From contig NZ_WBXP01000014.1 of NCBI RefSeq assembly GCF_016415625.1, positions 24,914 to 88,913 on the forward strand: a stretch of DNA of 64,000 nt, given 5' to 3'. The position numbers and the translations under genes were made by a program. Origin of the DNA: Shimwellia pseudoproteus. Lineage in GTDB: Bacteria > Pseudomonadota > Gammaproteobacteria > Enterobacterales > Enterobacteriaceae. Below the pieces are notes generated by a model that was not told the DNA's origin, ran no database searches, and saw nothing but the letters and a program-made list of their open reading frames with translations. Below, one piece after another: positions 9,038-18,760 of this stretch (the stretch's first letter is position 1; each line of letters begins with the position of its first letter).

Positions 9038-9356
9038 CGACTGAATGTATCAACTATAAAATAAACAAAAAGTAGCGCAATTTACCATAAATAGCGTCAG
9101 TTCGGGGGTTCTTGCGTGAAGTTTCGGGCAAGTAGATTGAAATTTCTGGAATTATTACGAAGCGTAACCGCGTTTTCGGCCTGAAAAAACAGAAGGTTAA
9201 TCGGTTGCGTTGCGATCCTGGGCGGCCAATACGGGGGACGCTTTCTGGCGGGATCCTGCGAGAGGGCGCCTTTGTACCTGCTGGCGCCACATAATGCTGC
9301 CATGGGCGCTGGCTGTCCCCGCCGGTGATAAGCAGCCGGAAGACGCCATTTTTTGA
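9038..9356. other. 319-bp gap between hutF end and yqeG start
   Basis: This gap must carry the yqeG promoter. Frames of 60-80 codons exist on the minus strand but have no recognisable features and low coding quality. No hairpin with a U-tract or repeat was recognised. Confidence 0.45.
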
Positions 9357-10718
9357 TTAGCGCAGCTGTTTCAGCACCCGTATAAATGCCACGCTAAGTG
9401 ATTCATCATCCGCATGGTGGCCATCCTTAATCACCCAGCGGCCGCCGGTCATCACATGGCGCACCGGGTTAGCAGAGCAGGCGAATAGCCAGCGGTTAAG
9501 CCGCATTGCGTCACTGGCGGTGGCAATAAATGGTTCCCGGTCATCCAGCACCAGTAAATCTGCGCGGTAGCCGGGCTGCAGGCGGCCAATTTTCTGCCCC
9601 AGAGCCTGCGCGCCACCGCGTAATGCCCCCTGATACAGGACGTTACCGATAGCGGGCTCATCGGGTAACGCCAGCCGGTTGCGGCGCTGATCCTGGAGCC
9701 GCTGACCATATTCAAGCCAGCGTAATTCCTCAGCCACGCTGACCGTAATATGGCTGTCCGAACCAATCCCCCACAGGCCCCCCTGAGAGAGATAACGCTG
9801 GCCGGGGAAAATACCGTCCCCGAGGTTGGCTTCGGTAGTCGGGCACAGCCCCGCGACCGCGCCGGACGCGGCGAGGCGGTCTGTCTCCGGGACGCTAAGA
9901 TGGGTGGCGTGGATCAGGCACCAGTGGTGGTCCACGGCAACATGGTCAAACAGCCACGCCACGGGCCGCTGGCCGCACCACGCCAGGCAGTCATCAACCT
10001 CTTTTTGTTGTTCGGCAATATGAATATGTACGGGCTGTGGCTGGTGGGCGTGATACGCCAGTACCTGCTGGATTTGTTCAGGCGTAACGGCCCGCAGGGA
10101 GTGGAAACATAGCCCGGTACGCTGCATCGGTTCCCGGGCGAGTTGTGCGGTCAGATAATGATGGAGAGCCAGATAGCTGTCAGTATCCTGAATAAAACGC
10201 CGTTGCCCCTGGCCTGGCGGTTGGCCACTGAACCCGGCATAGCTGTACAACACCGGCAGCAGGGTTAATCCGATGCCGGACTGGCTGGCTGCCCGGGAAA
10301 TCCGTAGCGCCAGGCTATCCTGGAGCGAATAGGGATTGCCGTGATTATCGTGGTGCAGGTAGTGGAATTCAGCCACTGAAGTGTACCCGGCTTTCAGCAT
10401 CTCGATATACAGATAACGGGCGATGATTTCGACCTGGTCCGGGGTTATCTTCGCCGCCATGCGATACATCAGATCGCGCCAGCTCCAGAAGCTGTCACTG
10501 GGATTGGCGACAACCTCTGTTAGCCCGGCCATCGCGCGCTGAAAAGCATGGGAGTGGAGGTTGGGCATTCCCGGCACCACAATACCGGGCAGGCGCTCAC
10601 CATCAGGGGCAGCATTAGCGACGATACCGGTGATGTCGCCGCTGTCGGAAATGGTAATACTGACGTTGTGTGCCCAGCCGTCAGGCAACAGTGCTTTTTC
10701 CGCAAACCAGACCGCCAT
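9357..10718 (-). CDS. hutF: Formimidoylglutamate deiminase HutF
   Basis: 453 residues of the amidohydrolase superfamily. The metal-binding HxH is in MPNLHSHAFQRAMAG, followed by further ligands in VHIHIAEQQKEVDDC and the late aspartate in WGIGSDSHITVS. HutF converts N-formimidoyl-L-glutamate to N-formyl-L-glutamate and ammonia, the branch of histidine breakdown that is completed by HutG. It is divergent from hutC, with a HutC-type operator in the 101-bp gap. HutF is usual in Pseudomonas but unusual in Enterobacteriaceae, most of which use formimidoylglutamase. Confidence 0.9.
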   Translation of the reverse strand: MAVWFAEKALLPDGWAHNVSITISDSGDITGIVANAAPDGERLPGIVVPGMPNLHSHAFQRAMAGLTEVVANPSDSFWSWRDLMYRMAAKITPDQVEIIARYLYIEMLKAGYTSVAEFHYLHHDNHGNPYSLQDSLALRISRAASQSGIGLTLLPVLYSYAGFSGQPPGQGQRRFIQDTDSYLALHHYLTAQLAREPMQRTGLCFHSLRAVTPEQIQQVLAYHAHQPQPVHIHIAEQQKEVDDCLAWCGQRPVAWLFDHVAVDHHWCLIHATHLSVPETDRLAASGAVAGLCPTTEANLGDGIFPGQRYLSQGGLWGIGSDSHITVSVAEELRWLEYGQRLQDQRRNRLALPDEPAIGNVLYQGALRGGAQALGQKIGRLQPGYRADLLVLDDREPFIATASDAMRLNRWLFACSANPVRHVMTGGRWVIKDGHHADDESLSVAFIRVLKQLR

Positions 10719-10741
10719 GCCATTCCCCTGTGTTATGTAAA

Positions 10742-10751
10742 TGTATATACA
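10742..10751. promoter_or_regulatory. Probable HutC operator at hutF/hutC
   Basis: TGTATATACA, inside a 12-bp perfect palindrome (ATGTATATACAT at 10741-10752), lies between the divergent hutF and hutC starts. The same ten bases recur upstream of hutU at 13497. HutC is a GntR regulator known to bind such TGTA/TACA palindromes. Confidence 0.7.
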
Positions 10752-10819
10752 TGTATGTAGATATACATCTAATAGGTCATAGAGTAAACTGAGAATGTCA
10801 TTAGCGTGAGGAATGCTTC

Positions 10820-11572
10820 ATGGATCTGGAAAAACCCCCCATCATGGATGAGCAACTGGAAAACCCCGCCCCGTTTTACGAACGGGTGAAAGCCATGATC
10901 AAAACCAAAATTCACAGTGGCGCCTGGCCGGTGAATTACCGTGTTCCCTCGGAAAGTGAGTTGGTTAGCCTGTTCGGTTATAGCCGGATGACGGTAAACC
11001 GCGCCCTGCGCGAGCTGACTGCTGAAGGGCTGCTGGTACGGATGCAGGGGGTGGGAACTTTTGTCGCCGGGATCCGCGGTCAGTCGGCTCTGCTGGAGAT
11101 CAACAACATTGCGGATGAGATAACCAGCCGCGGCCATCGCCACCACGCCAGAGTGTTCCGGCTCACGGAAATAGAAGCCGATGCCCGGCAGGCGTTCAGC
11201 TTTGGTATGCAGCAGGGCTGCCGGCTGTACCATTCACTGATCTGCCACTATGAAAACGGTGTGCCGATCATGCTGGAGGATCGGCTGGTGAATACCCAAG
11301 TGGTGCCGGATTATCTCCAGCAGGATTTTACCAGGATCACGCCGAACGCCTATCTTTCTTCTATTGCGCCGATCGTCGAGGGAGAGCACGTCATTGAAGC
11401 GGTGAACGCCAGCCGCGCAGAGTGCGCGTATCTTGAGATCGATGAACATACCCCGTGTCTGCTGGTTAATCGCCGTACCTGGACTGGCCGACAGGAGAAG
11501 AAAATCGTCACCAGCGTCCGTCTGGTGTATCCCGGTCCCCGTTACCGGCTGGAAGGGAGCATGCGTAAATGA
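10820..11572 (+). CDS. hutC: Histidine-utilisation repressor HutC (GntR family)
   Basis: 250 residues: an N-terminal winged helix-turn-helix (about 20-85; PSESELVSLFGYSRMTVNR) and a UTRA effector-binding domain (about 100-240). In the family, urocanate is the inducer that releases HutC from hut operators. GAGGA at 10808 supports the ATG at 10820; ATG 10844 is the alternative. The stop overlaps hutD by ATGA. It very likely controls both itself/hutF and hutU through the TGTATATACA sites. Confidence 0.9.
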   Translation: MDLEKPPIMDEQLENPAPFYERVKAMIKTKIHSGAWPVNYRVPSESELVSLFGYSRMTVNRALRELTAEGLLVRMQGVGTFVAGIRGQSALLEINNIADEITSRGHRHHARVFRLTEIEADARQAFSFGMQQGCRLYHSLICHYENGVPIMLEDRLVNTQVVPDYLQQDFTRITPNAYLSSIAPIVEGEHVIEAVNASRAECAYLEIDEHTPCLLVNRRTWTGRQEKKIVTSVRLVYPGPRYRLEGSMRK

Positions 11573-12135
11573 TCCAATTACTGCGCTATCACGATTATCG
11601 GGCCATGCCCTGGAAGAACGGCCAGGGGATGACCCGGGAAGTGTGCCGTTCTCCGGCACAGGGGGAGTATGACTGGCGCATTTCCCTGGCGACCATCACC
11701 CAATCCGGGCCATTTTCCCGCTTCGACGGTTACTTACGTAATATCAGCGTGCTGGAAGGGGGTGGGATGCACCTCACCATAGATGGCGAGCACTGCCCGC
11801 TGCTCACGCGGTTTCAGGCGCTGGATTTCAGCGGCGCATCGGCAGTGGAATGCCAGGTTGTCAGCGGCCCGCTGCTGGATTTTAATGTTATCTACCGTGC
11901 CGATCGGGTACGGGCTACGGTACTCTGGAGTGGCGAAGGCCACTGGCAATACGAAAGTGGGATACGGCTGCTGTTTAATGCCGGTGATAACCTGACGGTC
12001 CATATTGATGGCCAGCCGGTGGTGCTACAGCGTTATGACAGCCTGCTGGTGGATCGCCCTGTGCCGCTGATAATCAGTGATAGCCCCGGGGCCAATATTG
12101 CCAGGGTGACGCTGTTTTCCCGCAGCCCCCATTAG
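11569..12135 (+). CDS. hutD: HutD family protein
   Basis: 188 residues of the HutD cupin-like family (start IQLLRYHDYRAMPWKNGQGM with the conserved WKNG). The double beta-barrel fold is known for Pseudomonas HutD, which is proposed to set an upper limit on hut operon activity, perhaps by binding formylglutamate; its exact reaction is not established. It is translationally coupled to hutC (ATGA overlap). A short hairpin 8 bp after the stop may end the hutCD transcript. Confidence 0.85.
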   Translation: MIQLLRYHDYRAMPWKNGQGMTREVCRSPAQGEYDWRISLATITQSGPFSRFDGYLRNISVLEGGGMHLTIDGEHCPLLTRFQALDFSGASAVECQVVSGPLLDFNVIYRADRVRATVLWSGEGHWQYESGIRLLFNAGDNLTVHIDGQPVVLQRYDSLLVDRPVPLIISDSPGANIARVTLFSRSPH

Positions 12136-12142
12136 CCTTTCC

Positions 12143-12160
12143 TTGCCGGTTCCCCGGCAA
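12143..12160 (+). terminator. Hairpin after hutD
   Basis: TTGCCGG / CCGGCAA form a 7-bp stem with a 4-nt loop just after the hutD stop, followed by AATAGTTTGTTG. This is a modest rho-independent terminator candidate separating hutCD from the convergent rpn gene. Confidence 0.5.
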
Positions 12161-12187
12161 AATAGTTTGTTGGGGGAGGGGTTATGC

Positions 12188-13153
12188 TTAATGGTGAAGT
12201 TGATCCAGCTCTGCCCGGGTAATGCCGGTCATCTGGATAATTTCGTGGTGATCGAGGCCGTTTTGCAGCATGGCGCGGGCGATTTTCAGGATGGTCTCGC
12301 GCTCGCCTTCCTGGCGGCCACGTGCGATACCTTGTTCGATACCCTTCGCGATCCCTTTTGCGATCCCTTTTTGTTCCAGCTGTTGGGCTATGGTCATCAA
12401 TGTGTCCTCATGTTGTGGCACCCGCTGTGCCAGTTCGCGTACAAAGGCTTCGGCATCTGAGGTTTCACCCGCCTGCACCAAATAGTTTATCAACGAAACC
12501 AATTGCTGTCCCGTCATGTATTCATTCAATAACAGGGTCGCCAGCCTGTCCAGCTGGTCGGCCAGGTTGCGCCGGTGAATATGTTTTTGCAGCAGGGTGA
12601 GTGCAGCCATACTGCGGTGGTTCATTATCTCATCATCAGGGATCACGGTAACGTCAACCAGGGGAAAATCGCTGCTGTAGAGCTTTTCGGCCAGCCCGGG
12701 GTCGGCAAACCCATCCAGCCAGCGGGTGGAGTATGGGTAAGGGCTGCGTTTACCGGTATAGAATAATACCGGGATCACCAGCGGCAGTTTTTTATGGCCC
12801 GCCTCCAGGTGGCGGTGCATGGCGGCCACCGCGTAGCGAATCAGGCGAAATGCCATATGCCGATCGGGTGTCGACTGGTGCTCAATCAGCACATGAATGT
12901 AGGCATCGCCGCGGCTGGATTTCAGGCTATAAAGAATATCGCTGAAATAGGGGCGCAGGGTCTCTTCCACAAAACTGCCAGGCTCCAGGGTCAGCGTCGT
13001 GAAATCGCAGATTGCCTGCAGTTCGGCTGGCAGATGCAACTGCATAAAATCCCGCGCAGTCGCTGGATGGGATAAAAACTGTTTGAACGCCAGATCGTGT
13101 GGTGTTGCCACGTTTTTTGTGGTGCGGCCTTGTTTATTCTTAGGTTGAGGCAT
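12188..13153 (-). CDS. Rpn-family recombination-promoting nuclease / putative transposase
   Basis: 321 residues. The N-terminal 200 hold the PD-(D/E)XK nuclease-like core of the RpnA/YhgA family (PHDLAFKQFLSHPATARDF; HVLIEHQSTPDRHMAFRLIRYA). The C-terminus carries a short repeat, KGIAKGIAKGIEQGIARG, then a small helical tail. In E. coli such proteins are DNA endonucleases that promote RecA-independent recombination, and a short C-terminal form can be made from an internal start. It sits alone and in opposite orientation between hutD and hutU, which are adjacent in typical hut loci. This suggests a later insertion. Confidence 0.85.
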   Translation of the reverse strand: MPQPKNKQGRTTKNVATPHDLAFKQFLSHPATARDFMQLHLPAELQAICDFTTLTLEPGSFVEETLRPYFSDILYSLKSSRGDAYIHVLIEHQSTPDRHMAFRLIRYAVAAMHRHLEAGHKKLPLVIPVLFYTGKRSPYPYSTRWLDGFADPGLAEKLYSSDFPLVDVTVIPDDEIMNHRSMAALTLLQKHIHRRNLADQLDRLATLLLNEYMTGQQLVSLINYLVQAGETSDAEAFVRELAQRVPQHEDTLMTIAQQLEQKGIAKGIAKGIEQGIARGRQEGERETILKIARAMLQNGLDHHEIIQMTGITRAELDQLHH

Positions 13154-13475
13154 CCTCTCTCCGCGCTGGCCACCTGGGTTACCGGTGAGTGAATTGTAGC
13201 GAAGTGAGCCTCGGCATATCTGCCATTTTCCCGATCTGCTGGCCTGGGCGGGCTAACTATGGTGTCCCGTTGCAGCTTTCACATTACGCGTCAATCTCCG
13301 ACATAAACCCTCTTTATCCGTTGTCGCCATGACTAACCGGCGCACAAAAATGAGGCATGGTCGCGGTTTTCGGCACTAAAAAAGATCATCTAACTGCCGT
13401 GTTTTCAACGGGGTAATAGTCGGGTATTTGGTTAACTAAATGATATAAAAAGAGTATTTAACTTTTTGCCTAAAC

Positions 13476-13490
13476 TGGCACTTAATGTGC
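13476..13490 (+). promoter_or_regulatory. Candidate sigma-54 (-24/-12) promoter of hutU
   Basis: TGGCACTTAATGTGC matches the sigma-54 consensus TGGCAC-N5-TTGC except for one base, with the required ten bases between GG (13477-13478) and GC (13489-13490). The predicted start, about 12 bp after GC, falls inside the HutC operator. The match is seen directly; use by sigma-54 is inferred. Confidence 0.55.
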
Positions 13491-13496
13491 TTATCA

Positions 13497-13506
13497 TGTA
13501 TATACA
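13497..13506. promoter_or_regulatory. Probable HutC operator upstream of hutU
   Basis: TGTATATACA, identical to the palindrome in the hutF/hutC gap, lies 55 bp before the hutU ATG and overlaps the predicted start of the candidate sigma-54 promoter. A repressor bound here would block initiation. Confidence 0.7.
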
Positions 13507-13561
13507 AGTTACCAAAAGAACATAAAAACAACAATTCAGCATCGTTGATAAGGTAAGGTGC

Positions 13562-15238
13562 ATGAGCAAGCAAACAACCCGTTTTCGTGATGTCGATATC
13601 CGCGCACCCCGCGGCACTATGCTAACTGCCAAAAGCTGGCTGACAGAAGCGCCGCTGCGCATGTTAATGAATAACCTCGACCCAGACGTGGCGGAAAACC
13701 CCCATGAGCTGGTGGTGTATGGCGGTATTGGCCGCGCCGCCAGAAACTGGGAGTGTTACGACAAGATTGTCGCCACCCTGAAACAGCTGGAAGATGACGA
13801 AACGCTGCTGGTGCAGTCCGGTAAACCGGTGGGGGTGTTTAAAACCCATCGCAACGCGCCGCGGGTACTTATTGCCAACGCTAACCTGGTCCCCCACTGG
13901 GCTAACTGGGCGCATTTTAACCAACTGGATGCCAAAGGGCTGGCGATGTACGGCCAGATGACGGCAGGCTCATGGATCTATATCGGCAGCCAGGGCATTG
14001 TGCAGGGCACCTATGAAACCTTTGTTGAAGCGGGGCGCCAGCACTATAACGGCGATCTGCGCGGGCGCTGGGTGCTGACTGCTGGCCTGGGGGGCATGGG
14101 GGGCGCACAGCCCCTGGCGGCGACCCTGGCCGGGGCCTGCTCGCTGAGTATTGAATGCCAGCAATCGCGTATCGATTTTCGTCTGCGCACTGGCTATGTG
14201 GACGAGCAGGCCAGGGATCTGGACGATGCACTGGCGCGCCTGCAACGCTATACCACACAGGGGAAAGCGGTCTCCATTGCGCTACGCGGCAATGCGGCGG
14301 AGGTGCTTCCTGAGCTGGTTACACGCGGTGTACGCCCGGATCTGGTCACCGACCAGACCAGCGCCCATGACCCGCTCAACGGTTACCTGCCGGCGGGCTG
14401 GGACTGGGACACTTACCGCGCCCTGGCCGTTACTGAACCGGAGCGGGTTATCCAGGCGGCAAAGGCATCGATGGCCGAACATGTCACCGCGATGCTGGCC
14501 TTCCAGCGCCGGGGCATACCGGTATTCGACTACGGTAACAATATTCGCCAGATGGCCAAAGAAATGGGAGTGGCGAATGCGTTTGATTTCCCCGGATTTG
14601 TTCCGGCGTATATCCGCCCGCTGTTCTGCCGGGGGATCGGGCCATTTCGCTGGGTGGCGCTGTCCGGTGACCCGGAAGATATTTACCGCACTGATGCCAA
14701 AGTCAAAGCGCTGCTGGCGGATGATAATCACTTGCACCGCTGGCTGGATATGGCCCGGGAGCGGATCAGTTTCCAGGGGTTACCGGCGCGTATTTGCTGG
14801 GTCGGGCTTGGCCAGCGCGCCCGGCTCGGGCTGGCATTTAATGAAATGGTGCGTAGTGGTGAAGTCTCCGCGCCGATTGTGATTGGCCGCGACCATCTGG
14901 ATTCCGGCTCTGTCGCCAGCCCGAACCGCGAAACCGAAGCCATGCTCGACGGGTCGGATGCCGTTTCTGACTGGCCGCTGTTGAACGCCCTGCTCAATAC
15001 CGCCAGCGGGGCGACCTGGGTGTCATTGCACCACGGCGGCGGGGTGGGAATGGGGTTCTCCCAGCATGCGGGGGTGGTGATTGTCTGTGACGGCACTGAC
15101 GATGCGGCGGAACGTATCGCCCGGGTATTGAGCAATGATCCGGCGACCGGGGTGATGCGCCATGCGGATGCCGGTTACGACATTGCCATTGCGTGCGCCC
15201 GGGAGCAGGGGCTGAACCTGCCGATGATCACCGGCTAA
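13562..15238 (+). CDS. hutU: Urocanate hydratase HutU
   Basis: 558 residues, the usual family length. It shows the urocanase start [25 protein letters not shown] segment, the glycine-rich NAD-binding stretch [12 protein letters not shown] near 178, and the C-terminal active-site region with [13 protein letters not shown]. It adds water to urocanate to give imidazolonepropionate, using tightly bound NAD+, in the cytosol. An AAGGTAAGGTG ribosome-binding region precedes the ATG. It heads the hutU-permease-hutI-hutG operon and is probably repressed by HutC. Confidence 0.95.
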   Translation: MSKQTTRFRDVDIRAPRGTMLTAKSWLTEAPLRMLMNNLDPDVAENPHELVVYGGIGRAARNWECYDKIVATLKQLEDDETLLVQSGKPVGVFKTHRNAPRVLIANANLVPHWANWAHFNQLDAKGLAMYGQMTAGSWIYIGSQGIVQGTYETFVEAGRQHYNGDLRGRWVLTAGLGGMGGAQPLAATLAGACSLSIECQQSRIDFRLRTGYVDEQARDLDDALARLQRYTTQGKAVSIALRGNAAEVLPELVTRGVRPDLVTDQTSAHDPLNGYLPAGWDWDTYRALAVTEPERVIQAAKASMAEHVTAMLAFQRRGIPVFDYGNNIRQMAKEMGVANAFDFPGFVPAYIRPLFCRGIGPFRWVALSGDPEDIYRTDAKVKALLADDNHLHRWLDMARERISFQGLPARICWVGLGQRARLGLAFNEMVRSGEVSAPIVIGRDHLDSGSVASPNRETEAMLDGSDAVSDWPLLNALLNTASGATWVSLHHGGGVGMGFSQHAGVVIVCDGTDDAAERIARVLSNDPATGVMRHADAGYDIAIACAREQGLNLPMITG

Positions 15239-15318
15239 ATCAGCCGGTATAAACCTCCCCCTATTTTCGGGCACCGGCGTGCGGTGTTGGCCGCGCGCAC
15301 CGGTAGCGGAGCGCCACC

Positions 15319-16710
15319 ATGAGCAACAACAGTTATATTGAAACCCGTTCTATTGACCCCATCCCCGACAGTGAACGTCACGGCAGTGCGTTCAGCCAGT
15401 TCACCCTGTGGCTGGGGGCAAATTTACAAATTACTGCCATTGTGACCGGCGCCCTGGCAATTGTGTTTGGCGGCGATGTGTTCTGGTCCCTGATTGGCCT
15501 GGCGATAGGCCAGATAGCCGGCGGTGTCGTTATGGCGCTGCACGCGGCCCAGGGCCCGCAATTGGGCATCCCCCAAATGATCAGCAGCCGGGTGCAGTTT
15601 GGGGTTTATGGCGCTTGCCTGCCTATTCTGCTGGTGTGCCTGATGTATCTGGGGTTTATCGCCACCGGGGCGGTACTGTCCGGCCAGGCGATATCCGCCC
15701 TGTGCGGGGTATCCGAAACCAGCGGTATTATGGTGTTCGCCCTCGCGACGCTGATAATCGCCTATGTGGGCTACCGCCTGATTCACCTGTTGGGGAAACT
15801 GGCAAGCCTGGTGGGCATTGTGGCCTTTGTCTATCTCTTCTGGAAAATCAGCACACTCCAGCCACTCAGTACCCTGATCACTTTCCAGCCATTCCGCTGG
15901 AGCAGCTTTTTGACCGCCGTCGGGCTATCCGCGTCCTGGCAAATCACCTTTGGCCCCTATGTGGCGGATTATTCCCGCTATTTACCGCGCAGCACCCCGT
16001 CGCGGCGAGTGTTCCTGGCGGTGGGCAGCGGCTCGGTGATTGGGGCGCAGATAGCCATGACAGTCGGGGTGCTGGCGGCGGCGATGTCACAGGGTAAGTT
16101 GGTAGGCCATGAGGTGGACTATATCGTTGGCCTGGGCGGCAGCGGTGCCGTGGCCACCTTGCTCTACCTGAGCATCGCGTTTGGCAAACTCACTATCAAT
16201 ACCCTGAATGCCTACGGCAGCCTGATGTGTCTGACCACGGTATACCGCTGCGGTAGTGGCGCAGTACAGATTAGCCGCCGGGTGCGCTTGCTGGTGCTGG
16301 CGGCCATCATTCTGGTCGCCACTGGTCTTGCTATCCTCGGGCAACATGCCTTCCTCGCGGCCTTTAAATCTTTTTTGCTGTTTTTACTGACCTTTTTCAC
16401 CCCCTGGAGTGCGGTCAATCTGGTGGACTACTACGGTTTTAACCATCGGGACATTGATACCGCCGCCCTGAACGATCCCCGGGGGAAATACCGGGCCTGG
16501 AATGCTACCGGCCTCGGGGTTTACATCATGGGGGTGGTAATACAGACCCCGTTTATCGACAGTGGGTTCTACAGTGGCCCACTGGTGAAACTGCTGGGCG
16601 GGATTGATATTTCGTGGATTATCGGACTGGTGGTCCCGGCGGTGGTCTATTACGTGTTACGCAAACGTCAGGTCAGCGGCCGGGCGGATGACATGCTGGT
16701 TACTGATTAG
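15319..16710 (+). CDS. NCS1-family permease, probably for urocanate or histidine
   Basis: 463 residues with about twelve membrane helices, in the cytosine/purine permease (NCS1, CodB-like) family. Typical segments are [21 protein letters not shown] near the N-terminus and [14 protein letters not shown] at mid-length. It lies between hutU and hutI in the same orientation, 80 bp after hutU, so it should import a hut pathway substrate. Related permeases in Pseudomonas hut loci have been assigned to urocanate uptake. The absence of hutH here favours urocanate, but that is inference. Confidence 0.8.
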   Translation: MSNNSYIETRSIDPIPDSERHGSAFSQFTLWLGANLQITAIVTGALAIVFGGDVFWSLIGLAIGQIAGGVVMALHAAQGPQLGIPQMISSRVQFGVYGACLPILLVCLMYLGFIATGAVLSGQAISALCGVSETSGIMVFALATLIIAYVGYRLIHLLGKLASLVGIVAFVYLFWKISTLQPLSTLITFQPFRWSSFLTAVGLSASWQITFGPYVADYSRYLPRSTPSRRVFLAVGSGSVIGAQIAMTVGVLAAAMSQGKLVGHEVDYIVGLGGSGAVATLLYLSIAFGKLTINTLNAYGSLMCLTTVYRCGSGAVQISRRVRLLVLAAIILVATGLAILGQHAFLAAFKSFLLFLLTFFTPWSAVNLVDYYGFNHRDIDTAALNDPRGKYRAWNATGLGVYIMGVVIQTPFIDSGFYSGPLVKLLGGIDISWIIGLVVPAVVYYVLRKRQVSGRADDMLVTD

Positions 16711-16727
16711 CCGCCAGGAGGAGTGCT

Positions 16728-17945
16728 ATGTACACGCGTTGGCATCATTGCCAGATAACCACCATGGCGGGAGGGCGTTATAACCTGATCCCGCACGGGG
16801 AGCTGCTTAGCGCAGGCCCGCAGATTGTCTGGGTGGGGGAGGCCGGTCACGCACCGGATCTGCCGGTATCCCGGCGGGTGGATTTACAGGGGCGGCTGGT
16901 CACCCCGGGCCTGGTGGATTGCCACACCCATGCGGTCTTCGGTGGCCATCGCGGGGCGGAGTTTGAACAGCGCTTGCAGGGGGCCAGCTACGCAGATATC
17001 GCCGCCGCAGGGGGCGGAATAGCGAGCACGGTGCGCGCCACCCGGGCCGCCAGCGAGCAACAACTGCTGGACTGCGCCCTCAAGCGGATTAATGCCCTGC
17101 GCCAGGAGGGGGTGGTCGCGCTGGAGATTAAGTCCGGCTATGGCCTCGATCTGGACAGCGAGCGCGCGATGTTGCGGGTTATCCGCCGTATCGCGGCCCT
17201 GTTGCCGTTAACCGTACGCAGTACCTGCCTGGCGGCCCATGCATTGCCCCCGGAATATCAGCAGCGGGCAGATGACTGGATCGACTATGTGTGCCGGCAG
17301 TTACTGCCGACCCTGCACCGGGAAGGGCTGGTGGATGCGGTGGACGCGTTCTGCGAGCACCTGGCGTTCTCCCCGGCCCAGGTGGCGCGGGTGTTTGATA
17401 CCGCCCGGGAACTGGGGCTGCCGGTTAAGCTCCACGCGGAACAGCTTTCCCGGCAACACGGGGCAGCCCTGGCGGCCCGCTACCGCGCCCTGTCGGCAGA
17501 CCATCTGGAATATCTCTGCGAGGAGGATATCGGCCTGATGGCCGCACAAGGGACAGTCGCGGTCCTGCTGCCTGGCGCCTATTACTTTTTGAAGGAAACA
17601 CAACCGCCGCCACTGGATTTGCTGCGCCAGTACGGGGTACCGGTGGCCATCGCCACGGATATGAACCCAGGCACCTCGCCGGTGCTGTCGCTGCGGCTGA
17701 TGATGAATATGGCCTGTACATTATTCGGTATGACCCCGGAAGAGGCGCTGGCGGGGGTGACCCTGTTTGCCGCCCGGGCCCTGGGGCTGGAGGAGCGTTA
17801 TGGATCGCTGGAGGCGGGCAAAGAGGCCAGTTTCGTGGCCTGGGATATACAGCACCCGGCGGAGCTGAGCTACTGGCTGGGGGGGACATTATCGAAACAG
17901 GTTATTTATCAGGGTAAGGAGGTTTACCGTGACAGCACCCTTTGA
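16728..17945 (+). CDS. hutI: Imidazolonepropionase HutI
   Basis: 405 residues. Metal-dependent amidohydrolase with the zinc/iron HxH in [17 protein letters not shown], the [11 protein letters not shown] segment, KLHAEQLS, and the late DMNPGTSP loop characteristic of HutI. It hydrolyses imidazolone-5-propionate to N-formimidoylglutamate in the cytosol. It starts 17 bp after the permease with a good CCAGGAGG site and overlaps hutG by 17 bp. Confidence 0.95.
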   Translation: MYTRWHHCQITTMAGGRYNLIPHGELLSAGPQIVWVGEAGHAPDLPVSRRVDLQGRLVTPGLVDCHTHAVFGGHRGAEFEQRLQGASYADIAAAGGGIASTVRATRAASEQQLLDCALKRINALRQEGVVALEIKSGYGLDLDSERAMLRVIRRIAALLPLTVRSTCLAAHALPPEYQQRADDWIDYVCRQLLPTLHREGLVDAVDAFCEHLAFSPAQVARVFDTARELGLPVKLHAEQLSRQHGAALAARYRALSADHLEYLCEEDIGLMAAQGTVAVLLPGAYYFLKETQPPPLDLLRQYGVPVAIATDMNPGTSPVLSLRLMMNMACTLFGMTPEEALAGVTLFAARALGLEERYGSLEAGKEASFVAWDIQHPAELSYWLGGTLSKQVIYQGKEVYRDSTL

Positions 17946-18741
17946 GCTCCACCAGGGCACCATACCGCTGCTGGTGAGCATGCCCCATCCGGGGACGGCG
18001 CTCACCCCGGAAGTGGCCGCCGGGCTGAGCCCTCGCGCCCGGCGCCTTGAGGACACCGACTGGCATATCCCACAACTGTACCAGCAGATTGCCGGGCTGG
18101 GGGCCAGCACCCTGTGTGCCGGTTACTCCCGCTATGTGGTGGATCTTAACCGCCCGGCGGATGACACCCCGCTTTATGCCAGTGCCACCACCGGGCTGTT
18201 CAGCGATATCTTTTTCGACGGTGAACCGCTGTTTATCCCCGGAGGCCAGCCGGATCAGCACGCCAAAGATCAGATTCTGGCGAAAATCTGGCGGCCTTAC
18301 CATCAGGCGCTGAATGATGAGCTGGCGCGGCTGCGCGCCCGGTTTGGTTATGTGCTGCTGTGGGATGCGCACTCGATAAAGTCCGTGGTACCCCGGCTGT
18401 TTGAGGGGCGCCTGCCGGATATGAACTTTGGCACTGCAGACGGCGCCAGCTGTGATCCTTCCCTCAGTGCGGCGTTGCTGGATATTTGTGCCAATCCGCC
18501 GCCAGGGGTACCTCACTACCGTTATGTGCTGAACGGGCGCTTTAAAGGGGGTTATATCACCCGGCATTATGGCGACCCCCAGCGGCATATTCATGCGGTA
18601 CAGCTGGAGATGGCCCAGGCGATTTATATGGATGAGTGCAGTTTTGGCTGGCAAGCCGCGGCGGCAGGGCAGGTGCAGCAACTGCTCCATGCCCTGATTA
18701 CGGCGGCGCTGGCCTGGGGGGAGCGCCGCTACCGGGGGTAA
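17929..18741 (+). CDS. hutG: N-formylglutamate deformylase HutG
   Basis: 270 residues of the N-formylglutamate amidohydrolase family, with the conserved [13 protein letters not shown] start, [11 protein letters not shown] and [13 protein letters not shown]. It releases formate and glutamate from N-formylglutamate, the last step of the HutF branch. The GTG start at 17929 is fixed by TAAGGAGG at 17915-17922 inside the end of hutI. It is the last gene of the operon and converges on the SDR gene 20 bp downstream. Confidence 0.93.
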   Translation: MTAPFELHQGTIPLLVSMPHPGTALTPEVAAGLSPRARRLEDTDWHIPQLYQQIAGLGASTLCAGYSRYVVDLNRPADDTPLYASATTGLFSDIFFDGEPLFIPGGQPDQHAKDQILAKIWRPYHQALNDELARLRARFGYVLLWDAHSIKSVVPRLFEGRLPDMNFGTADGASCDPSLSAALLDICANPPPGVPHYRYVLNGRFKGGYITRHYGDPQRHIHAVQLEMAQAIYMDECSFGWQAAAAGQVQQLLHALITAALAWGERRYRG

Positions 18742-18760
18742 TCGGCGCAGGGCCAAAGGA

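Larger units (their letters stand above)
13154..13561 (+). other. 408-bp region upstream of hutU
   Basis: Promoter region of the hutU operon and, at its left end, of the leftward rpn gene. It contains the candidate sigma-54 element at 13476-13490 and the HutC-type operator at 13497-13506. No gene was recognised in it. Confidence 0.6.
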
